A stretch of 64,000 bases of DNA, taken from contig JAXGZG010000005.1 of assembly GCA_040771825.1 (NCBI GenBank), positions 234,061 to 298,060 on the forward strand, written 5' to 3'. Source of the stretch: JAXGZG01 sp040771825. Its GTDB lineage: Bacteria > Bacillota > Sulfobacillia > Fermentithermobacillales > Fermentithermobacillaceae. Positions 34,975 through 41,060 of this stretch are shown here, piece by piece; position 1 is the stretch's first letter, and each line of letters begins with the position of its first letter. Both the position numbers and the translations under genes were made by a program. The notes beneath the pieces were generated by a model that did not search any database, was not told where the DNA came from, and saw nothing but the letters and a program-made list of their open reading frames with translations.

Positions 34975-35100
34975 CCCAGCGTGCCGAATCCCGCCAGACG
35001 GCGGGTACGGAGGAACCATTTTTGGGTGAATCTGTCACAAATGACAGTAGGGCTGAACCCTTTCACCGAACCCATAGCTAACTCCGGAGGCCAGAAAGGG
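34975..35100 (+). ncRNA. c-di-AMP (ydaO/yuaA) riboswitch
   Basis: The leader carries the ydaO/yuaA consensus in the right order: GCCGAATC and a short GC hairpin (CCCGCC...GGCGGG), then GGAGGAACCA, TTTGGGTGAATC, AGGGCTGAACCC, and TCACCGAACCCATAGCTAAC. The element senses cyclic di-AMP and in most cases turns off cell-wall hydrolase and osmolyte genes. It ends immediately before the ribosome binding site (AAGGGG) of the sleB-like gene; I see no separate terminator hairpin, so translational control, or termination within the last helix, are both possible. Confidence 0.92.
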
Positions 35101-35110
35101 GCAATTGACG

Positions 35111-35584
35111 TTGAAACCTATGGTGAGGAAAGTTTTGCCGGCAGTGTTGGCGGTTGTGTTCATGGCTTCAACCTCTATACTGGCGGTCCCAAGCACGGCC
35201 GAGGCGTACAGCCCCTGGAACAGGTCGTACACCGAGGATGAACTCTGGCTCTTGGCCCGGCTTGTGTACGCCGAGGCGGAAGGCGAGTCGTATCAGGGCA
35301 AGGTTGCCGTTGCGGCAGTTGTTCTCAACAGGGTAGACAGCCCGATCTTCGCGGACACCATCGCCGGGGTTATCTACGAGCCCTGGCAGTTCTCCTGCGT
35401 CGGGAACTGGATGTTCAACTCACATCCGTCCCGAGATAGTGTGGCGGCCGCACGTGACGCGCTCAACGGAAAGGACCCCACCGGAGGGGCTCTGTACTAC
35501 TGGAACTACCACCAAGTGACTAACTCGTGGCTGTGGTCGAAGTCCACTGCAACGGTTATCGGCAATCACTGGTTCGCCTACTAG
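35111..35584 (+). CDS. SleB/CwlJ-type cell wall hydrolase
   Basis: About 157 aa with a signal peptide (KPMVRKVLPAVLAVVFMASTS... cleavage after about residue 27 near TAEA). The mature part is the Hydrolase_2 (SleB) domain: ELWLLARLVYAEAEGE with the catalytic Glu, VAAVVLNRVDSPIF, VIYEPWQFSC and ALYYWNYH. Such enzymes are lytic transglycosylases of (cortex) peptidoglycan. The start is taken as TTG 35111 with AAGGGG 9 bases upstream; TTG 35105 is an alternative. It is governed by the c-di-AMP riboswitch directly upstream and followed by a strong terminator. Confidence 0.92.
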   Translation: MKPMVRKVLPAVLAVVFMASTSILAVPSTAEAYSPWNRSYTEDELWLLARLVYAEAEGESYQGKVAVAAVVLNRVDSPIFADTIAGVIYEPWQFSCVGNWMFNSHPSRDSVAAARDALNGKDPTGGALYYWNYHQVTNSWLWSKSTATVIGNHWFAY

Positions 35585-35613
35585 GTCAACTGGCTCAAAC
35601 GGCCCAGAACATG

Positions 35614-35649
35614 AACCCAGGACGGCAAGTCCTGGGTTTGTTTTTGCTT
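35614..35649 (+). terminator. Rho-independent terminator of the sleB-like gene
   Basis: AACCCAGGAC, a 5-base loop, GTCCTGGGTT (10 bp perfect) and then TGTTTTTGCTT. Confidence 0.9.
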
Positions 35650-35651
35650 TA

Positions 35652-35669
35652 CAGGTGACAAGACAGCTG
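35652..35669 (+). promoter_or_regulatory. Palindrome, possible NiaR operator of niaX
   Basis: CAGGTGAC-AAGACAGCTG is an imperfect palindrome (outer CAG.TG.C pairs with G.CA.CTG) 49 bases before the niaX start. NiaR family operators are palindromes near the promoters of niacin genes; the exact consensus cannot be checked here. The link is inferred from the niaR gene 0.8 kb upstream. Confidence 0.45.
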
Positions 35670-35717
35670 ATAGGATATTTCCGATTGGATATGGGTTGCC
35701 TATGGGGGAGAGACATC

Positions 35718-36242
35718 ATGCGACGTCCTGAAATCCTAAGACTGGTTATAGGTTCCCTTCTGCTAGCTTTGTCGATACTCATTCCAGTGTCACTGGGCGG
35801 GGTGCTTGGGGTGGTTATAGGGCCTTTCTCGGCCACTTTGGCGTCTCACGTCCCATCCTTCCTGGCCATGTTGTACGGCCCTCTGGTGGCCGGAATCGTA
35901 GGGCTCGGGTCATCCTTGGGCTTCTTCCTTAGATTAGGCCCTGTGGTTGGTCTGAGGGCAGCTATGCACATTCCTGTAGGAATCATGGGAGCCCTTATGC
36001 TGAGAAAGAGAGTCTCTTATCCCATAACCCTTGTGGCCCTAGCGCCTGTTCATGCCGGCCTAGAAGCCCTTGCAGTCGTGCTGCTGGGTGCAGCACCCCA
36101 GGCGGGAGTGCTTGTGGGCGCGGGGACCCTTCTTCATCATGCCATGGACACCATAATCGCCGTCTTGCTGTGGAAAGCGCTCTTCGCCAGGGGTTTCGAG
36201 ATACATCCGGACCGGCTGCACCCATCCAAAGCTACCAAGTAG
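35718..36242 (+). CDS. niaX: ECF transporter S component, NiaX-like (niacin)
   Basis: About 174 aa with six hydrophobic segments. The first helix VIGSLLLALSILIPVSL followed by GPFSATLASHVPSFLAMLYGP matches the NiaX-type S component, in which 'ASHVP' near TM2-3 is characteristic; LRAAMHIPVGIMGALML follows. Such proteins bind niacin and work with a shared ECF energising module (EcfAA'T), which is not in this window. ATG 35718 has GGGGGAGAG 6 bases upstream; earlier in-frame ATGs are weaker. The niaR neighbourhood supports the niacin assignment. Confidence 0.8.
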   Translation: MRRPEILRLVIGSLLLALSILIPVSLGGVLGVVIGPFSATLASHVPSFLAMLYGPLVAGIVGLGSSLGFFLRLGPVVGLRAAMHIPVGIMGALMLRKRVSYPITLVALAPVHAGLEALAVVLLGAAPQAGVLVGAGTLLHHAMDTIIAVLLWKALFARGFEIHPDRLHPSKATK

Positions 36243-36254
36243 GGAGTTTTCCGT

Positions 36255-36470
36255 TCAAGAGTCACCTTCGCTTGCTTTTGCCTTATCGCCGTCGCTCCGG
36301 TTGTCGGTGCAGTAGAATCCTGGCCCTTTGAACACAATACCAATCCCGTGGCTAATCATCTTCTTGACAGGCCCACCGCACTCTGGACAGGTCTTGAGTG
36401 GCTCGTCAGTTATCTTCTGAGTTACCTCGAACAATCCGCAGTTTTTGCACTTATACTCGTAGATAGGCAT
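36255..36470 (-). CDS. FmdB family zinc ribbon protein
   Basis: Protein of 71 aa. The FmdB start PIYEYKCKNCG and the second pair CPECGGPVKKMIS give a four-cysteine zinc ribbon; the C-terminus is charged. FmdB-type proteins are small putative regulators, first noted next to formylmethanofuran dehydrogenase or formamidase genes; their role is unknown. It is convergent with niaX. Confidence 0.93.
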   Translation of the reverse strand: MPIYEYKCKNCGLFEVTQKITDEPLKTCPECGGPVKKMISHGIGIVFKGPGFYCTDNRSDGDKAKASEGDS

Positions 36471-36502
36471 GATAGACCTCCTGTCATAACTGGTGTGAAA
36501 CC

Positions 36503-36530
36503 CTACTATCTAGGATAAGTGTGCTGTCAA
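36503..36530 (-). promoter_or_regulatory. Promoter of the fmdB-type gene
   Basis: On the minus strand TTGACA (36530-36525), 16 bases, then TAGTAG (36508-36503), about 33 bases upstream of the ATG. The -35 is perfect and the -10 fair. Confidence 0.6.
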
Positions 36531-36645
36531 GGGTCTTGGCGGGAAGGGTTCGTTGTAGGAAATCTTCGCTTGTCTTGGGCTTTGCTGGTAGAATGGTTCA
36601 CAGAAGCATATCAAGCGCATTTTTCGGCAGAAGGGGGACTTTCCG

Positions 36646-37644
36646 GTGGTAAGATTCATGGTTAGATTCGTCATCCTTATGGCGGCGGCTTTGTGCCTCG
36701 CTGGATGCGCCAAAGCCTCGCCCCCCTCTCCTCCTGTGGCGAACTTGGACCCGCCCGAAGCGGAGATCCCGCTCTCCCCAATCACCGGAGAGCCGCTAGT
36801 CGATGATGGCAGTCCTGTCGCAGTATCGATAGGTAACAACGGCGGAGCGCGCCCCCAGAGCGGCCTCTCCAAAGCCGACATTGTTTACGAAGTTCTGGCT
36901 GAAGGCGGCATCACCCGCTACCTTGCCATCTACCATAGTCAGGCACCTTCGGAGGTGGGGCCGGTGCGAAGCGGTAGGCCCTACCTGGCGCTCTTGGCCA
37001 AGGAATGGGGCGCCGTATTCGGACACTGCGGCGGGGACCCTAAAGACCTGGAGCCGATTAGGGAATGGAAGGTCGCGGACGCAGACGAGTTTAACCGAGG
37101 GGACCTGTACTGGCGGGACAAGTCCAGAATTGCACCTAACAACCTTTACACTAGCGTGAAGAATCTTCGCAAAGCTGTTTCGACACCCTTGCCCGCCCCA
37201 GAAAACCGCTACGAGTTCACTTCTTGGGCAGAGACGCCCGTCAATGGCATAGGGATCGACTACGGCTTCAACTACAAAGTGGAGTACAGGTACTCGTCCG
37301 ACCACAAAGCGTACGAGCGCTGCGTAATTGACGCCGGAGAAGAACGCCAACAAAAAGACAGGGACACCGAAGACCCTGTGATGGTCTCCAACGTGATTAT
37401 CCAGTTCGCAGCATCAAAGGTAGCCTATTCCGACGGAGGGCTCATAATCGACCTGATCGGCGATGGGAAGGCACAGTACCTCTTAGGAGGACGTTGGGAG
37501 GAAGGTACCTGGGAGAAGGATGCCGTAGAAGAACCCACACTATTCCGGGCTAAGGAAGGGAATCCCATCGAACTTGCGCCAGGGCAGACTTGGGTTCAGA
37601 TCGTGCCGAAGACAGCCAAGGTGCACGTTTTGGAGACAAAATAG
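36646..37644 (+). CDS. DUF3048 family lipoprotein (YerB-like)
   Basis: Protein of 332 aa with a lipoprotein signal: a hydrophobic stretch and lipobox LCLAGC (Cys about residue 21), followed by a proline-rich linker. The body shows the DUF3048 start SPITGEPLVDDGSPVAVSIGN and ADIVYEVLAEGGITRYLAIYH, and the C-terminal domain DPVMVSNVIIQF...GKAQYLLGGRWEEGTW...LAPGQTWVQIVP. YerB-like proteins are membrane-anchored and of unknown function. GTG start with GGGGG 8 bases upstream. It is a single gene. Confidence 0.93.
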   Translation: MVRFMVRFVILMAAALCLAGCAKASPPSPPVANLDPPEAEIPLSPITGEPLVDDGSPVAVSIGNNGGARPQSGLSKADIVYEVLAEGGITRYLAIYHSQAPSEVGPVRSGRPYLALLAKEWGAVFGHCGGDPKDLEPIREWKVADADEFNRGDLYWRDKSRIAPNNLYTSVKNLRKAVSTPLPAPENRYEFTSWAETPVNGIGIDYGFNYKVEYRYSSDHKAYERCVIDAGEERQQKDRDTEDPVMVSNVIIQFAASKVAYSDGGLIIDLIGDGKAQYLLGGRWEEGTWEKDAVEEPTLFRAKEGNPIELAPGQTWVQIVPKTAKVHVLETK

Positions 37645-37659
37645 ATCTGCCGCGCCAGC

Positions 37660-38571
37660 CTACGGGAGGCCCAGTTTGTGCTTGAAGGTCTCGAGGCTTT
37701 CGCGCCCATCGATCCGGATTCTTTTCAGAATGTGAGGGTTGCCTGAAAGGTCGCTAACGCCTGGTTCGATAGTAACAGCGCCCAGGAAGCCGGCTGCTTT
37801 GACCGCGCTAATCACTTGGCCATCGTATCTTCCCGAGGGATAGCAGAAGGAAAACACCGCTTGCCCCGTCTTTTCCATGAGCACCTTTCTGGCCCCCAAA
37901 ATCTCCTTTTCGAGACCCGCACCGGATAGAGTGCGAAGGTCAAGATGATTTCTTGTGTGACAGCCTACAGTATATCCTGCGCCCGCCAGAGTACTCACCT
38001 GCTCCCAGGTGAGATACCCCGAGCGTCCAACAAGCCCGGTGGTGAGAAACATGGTAGCGGAGAAGCCCCGCTCCTCAAGTATCGGGTAAGCGTTACGGTA
38101 AAGACAATCATAACCGTCATCGAAGGTAAGCACTATGGCCTTAGGCGGCAGCGGTACAGGTTCACCCTCCATAGAAAGCAGAACCTCGTCCATACTCACG
38201 GTTGTATAGCCTGCCGCCTTCAAGACGTCCATCTGGGAAGCCAAGTCTGTAGGTGTGACCGTTAGTCCCCCAGCGGGGCTTTCGATCTGATGGTACATGA
38301 GAATGGGTATGGAGTAGTGGCCGTCGTAGCGGAATTCGGGTGGCCGAGGCACTCCGGGTAGAGGCGGCTCAGGATCACAAAGGATACCGGCTGGGACAAT
38401 CAGGACGTCCCTGGCAAAGACAAGCGTCATAGCCATGGTCCAGAAAAGAAGAACTGTAAATCTGAAGATGCTGATGGCTCTTGGGCGTCTGGCTCCCCTA
38501 CTGGCGCCGCGTTCGGTGCCCTTTCTGGTGTCCCTGGCACCTGATTTCCTCGTGGCCCGGTTCCGCAACAC
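37660..38571 (-). CDS. Polysaccharide deacetylase (NodB domain), membrane-anchored
   Basis: About 303 aa: a basic N-terminus, one membrane helix (FTVLLFWTMAMTLVFA, residue about 40-55) and a carbohydrate esterase family 4 domain. The latter has LTFDDGYDC (metal D, motif 1), the H-x3-H pair in CHTRNHLDL (motif 2), and FCYPSGRYD (motif 3). It likely deacetylates peptidoglycan or a surface glycan on the outer face. GTG 38571 with GGGGGAGAG 5 bases upstream is preferred; the longer frame to 38670 runs back into the terminator of the preceding gene. Confidence 0.9.
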   Translation of the reverse strand: MLRNRATRKSGARDTRKGTERGASRGARRPRAISIFRFTVLLFWTMAMTLVFARDVLIVPAGILCDPEPPLPGVPRPPEFRYDGHYSIPILMYHQIESPAGGLTVTPTDLASQMDVLKAAGYTTVSMDEVLLSMEGEPVPLPPKAIVLTFDDGYDCLYRNAYPILEERGFSATMFLTTGLVGRSGYLTWEQVSTLAGAGYTVGCHTRNHLDLRTLSGAGLEKEILGARKVLMEKTGQAVFSFCYPSGRYDGQVISAVKAAGFLGAVTIEPGVSDLSGNPHILKRIRIDGRESLETFKHKLGLP

Positions 38572-38651
38572 TCCGCTCTCCCCCTGAATCCCACCTAGCG
38601 CCGTGTTTCTCCCAAGAATGTCGATAATCCTTTTAGATTCGGAGCGAACCC

Positions 38652-38681
38652 AAAAAAATCCCGGGGTCACCCCCGGGATAG
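38652..38681 (-). terminator. Rho-independent terminator ending the fdh run
   Basis: Minus strand: TATCCCGGGG-GTGA-CCCCGGGATTTTTTTG. A perfect stem followed by seven T, 38 bases after the membrane-protein stop. Confidence 0.92.
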
Positions 38682-38718
38682 TAGGTCAAACCGCTGTCCA
38701 GCAGCTACTTCATGAAGG

Positions 38719-39675
38719 CTAGCCCGTCACCTTGGAAAGAACCTTCTGCAGAGCGCTGACGGCTATCACCGACCCAAAAGCCGTGGTGCCAAGTTTGCCA
38801 CCGGCACCGCCAAGAGCCGGAGCGCTGTAAACGAAAACAAGTCCGGTGAGGAGACCGGCCACGGCCATGAGCGCCTCGCCGGCAATCCGATTCTTGCCTG
38901 ACATTCCCGCAAAAGAACCACAGATGCACGCCGTGGCCAAGGATGCGCCTGTGACAGAAAAACCTGTGGCAGGTACCAGCGCGGGCAAGATTATACCGCC
39001 TAGCACGCCAACCAGTGCAGATCCCATAACCCCTCCGCGCCCGAGCCGTACATTGATCACGTACGCCAATACGGCCGCAACCATGGCTACCAAAATGGTT
39101 GGCCAGGCTGCGTCCCAGGAACTCACAGGAGACGACGTGAATGCGTTACCCGAGACGAGGGCCGAAACACAACAGCCCGCACAAGCAATAGTCCCCAGCT
39201 TGCCACCGTACCCATTGAACACGTCTTGCGCTAGAACGTAGATGATTCCGGCCACGACCGTCGCCAGAAGAAAAAGCGGGAAGCTCAAGACTTTTGGAGA
39301 TGCCATGCCCACGAAAGAGCCACAGTAAAGGGGAACCCCATAGCCCGGGGCCACCACGGCGCTGACAAGCCCCACAAGACCTGCGCCCAAGACTGCCCCC
39401 AGCCCTAAAGTAATGTTTATATAGTATGAGATCAAGGAACCTATCACTACGGCCACAAATACGTGCAAGTCTTTGGCCGCAAACACCGGGTCGCCCTTAC
39501 CTGAGTACAACAAGTCTTTTTCCAGGTAGAAACCATAAAGAAGACCCGCACAGGCGACTCCTATGAGGACCGTGACAATTATGTTTAGGGATAATGCCGC
39601 TATCAAGGCGCTAAAAAACAGACCGCCGCTCATACAAGCCAACGCGAGAAATCCTACCGCCCGTTTCCCGTTCAA
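38719..39675 (-). CDS. Membrane protein of unknown family with internal duplication
   Basis: About 318 aa, about 10 hydrophobic segments, Gly/Ala-rich. I do not recognise the family. Two halves (residues about 85-190 and 200-310) are similar: each has a GxGAVLGAGLVGLV-like stretch, a Gly/Cys-rich stretch (YCGSFVGM and CICGSFAGM) and near the end VF-x(5)-GGxGGKLGT. The start is TTG 39675 (GGAGG 8 bases upstream); the longer frame to 39696 has no better site. It follows fdhD by about 30 bases and ends at a terminator, so it belongs to the fdhA-mobA-fdhD unit; transport of formate, molybdate or a related compound could be imagined, but nothing in the sequence shows it. Confidence 0.6.
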   Translation of the reverse strand: MNGKRAVGFLALACMSGGLFFSALIAALSLNIIVTVLIGVACAGLLYGFYLEKDLLYSGKGDPVFAAKDLHVFVAVVIGSLISYYINITLGLGAVLGAGLVGLVSAVVAPGYGVPLYCGSFVGMASPKVLSFPLFLLATVVAGIIYVLAQDVFNGYGGKLGTIACAGCCVSALVSGNAFTSSPVSSWDAAWPTILVAMVAAVLAYVINVRLGRGGVMGSALVGVLGGIILPALVPATGFSVTGASLATACICGSFAGMSGKNRIAGEALMAVAGLLTGLVFVYSAPALGGAGGKLGTTAFGSVIAVSALQKVLSKVTG

Positions 39676-39705
39676 TGAATTCGCCTCCATCCACAAATCA
39701 CAAAC

Positions 39706-40470
39706 TCAGCATACGTGGCTGCCAACCACCCGCTCTGGGTGAGCGTAAACTGTGAACCTTCGGCCTCGCACAAACCCGATCACCGTGATGCCTAGATCAC
39801 GGGCCAGGCGGACTGCCTTGTCGGTAGGCGGGGCTTTTGACATGATGGCCTTTATGCCCACGCTGGCTACCTTCTTGACCACCTGAAGGTTGATCCTTCC
39901 CGTGGTCGCAAGCGCCATCGCCGATAGCTCTCTTCCATCCACAAAAGCCTGCCCTATGACCTTATCGATGGCGTTATGACGACTAATATCCTCTTGCCAA
40001 CCTACCATAACTCCTTCTTGGCACAAAGCCGCAGCGTGGACGGCGCCGGTCAGTTTGAAAAGCAATGACTTATCCAGAAGGCCGTCCATGAGGTCACAGA
40101 TGACTCCCGGAAGCAAGGACACCTGCCGGGAGTCATTGTGACAGTAAGTGCTAGTATTGCCCTGAGTAACCCAAACGCTGACAACGCCCTCGTTAGGAGA
40201 CTCCTCCAATCTCGCAACTACCGAGTCTATGCCCATGTGACCCTCGGTCAGAAGATGACCTACCGCCAGCAGGCCAACCTCCTTAGGAGAACACTCCAGT
40301 CTGCAGACGAGGGTTCCATTCAGCGTGACTGCGACCTCCGACTCTCTGACAACATCGTCCTTACCGCATCTTCGAGCCTGGATGTCACTGCCAGAATCGG
40401 AGAATCGAACTACCTCAACGCTTGTCAACCCAGGTTCCGCTATGCCGTCTTCGGATTTTGGCCGGTTCAT
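39706..40470 (-). CDS. fdhD: FdhD, formate dehydrogenase accessory sulfurtransferase
   Basis: Protein of 254 aa. Family blocks: SEVAVTLNGTLVCRLECSPKE, LAVGHLLTEG, FKLTGAVHAAALC, EDISRHNAIDKVIG, ALATTGRINLQVVKK and IKAIMSKAPPTDKAVRLA. FdhD transfers sulfur from IscS to the molybdenum cofactor of formate dehydrogenase. The usual CxxC of E. coli FdhD (Cys121/Cys124) is not evident: the matching loop reads STYCHNDSRQ, leaving a single Cys. ATG overlaps the mobA stop by 4 bases. Co-located with fdhA and mobA, which supports the assignment. Confidence 0.9.
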   Translation of the reverse strand: MNRPKSEDGIAEPGLTSVEVVRFSDSGSDIQARRCGKDDVVRESEVAVTLNGTLVCRLECSPKEVGLLAVGHLLTEGHMGIDSVVARLEESPNEGVVSVWVTQGNTSTYCHNDSRQVSLLPGVICDLMDGLLDKSLLFKLTGAVHAAALCQEGVMVGWQEDISRHNAIDKVIGQAFVDGRELSAMALATTGRINLQVVKKVASVGIKAIMSKAPPTDKAVRLARDLGITVIGFVRGRRFTVYAHPERVVGSHVC

Positions 40471-41060
40471 TCTGACGATGGAACCCCTTTCTGGAGATCC
40501 TCTCTAGTATTGATGTTCGTGAAAGACCGAAGATCGGGGTCGATGCGCCTCAAGAGATCTTCTTCAGCGTATCCAACGTTGACGTCTTGGAAGAAACCTC
40601 GAACACGCATGTCGCCAACCTGCAGCCGGGTCTCAATGACCGGCCTGCATTTCTTCGAGTACAGCGCGAACAACGGTTCCACGTTGCCGCCTATTCTGGG
40701 AATAAAGGCGTCTCTGCCCTGGCAGGCCTGAACCATCCAACGCACAAGATCCGGGTTCACAAACGGCATGTCACAAGCCATCACAAACACATAGGGAGTC
40801 CTCGCCTCGCAAAGAGCCGTGTAGATGCCCACCAACGCCGCACTTCCCGGCAGGACGTCCGAAACGACCCGGACGCCGGGTCTCATAGGGCGAGCGGCGT
40901 CTTTAGCGACTACCAGTACCTCATCAAACACGTCGCAGAGGCTATCCACAACGTGAGCCAGCATGGGCTTGCCGGCAACCACCAAAGACGCCTTGTCTCT
41001 GCCCATTCTCTTACTCATCCCACCGGCTAGTACCGCGCCGGTGACATCCTTAGCTTTCAA
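40467..41060 (-). CDS. mobA: MobA, molybdenum cofactor guanylyltransferase
   Basis: About 197 aa with the nucleotidyltransferase signature GAVLAGGMSKRMGRDKA at the N-terminus, VSDVLPGSAALVGIYTAL, and the metal-binding VMACDMPFVNPDL. MobA adds GMP to molybdopterin to give the MGD cofactor used by FdhA. The start is TTG 41060 with GGGGAG 5 bases upstream; GTG 41066 is alternative. It overlaps the fdhA end and the fdhD start, so the three form a coupled unit. Confidence 0.9.
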   Translation of the reverse strand: MKAKDVTGAVLAGGMSKRMGRDKASLVVAGKPMLAHVVDSLCDVFDEVLVVAKDAARPMRPGVRVVSDVLPGSAALVGIYTALCEARTPYVFVMACDMPFVNPDLVRWMVQACQGRDAFIPRIGGNVEPLFALYSKKCRPVIETRLQVGDMRVRGFFQDVNVGYAEEDLLRRIDPDLRSFTNINTREDLQKGVPSSE

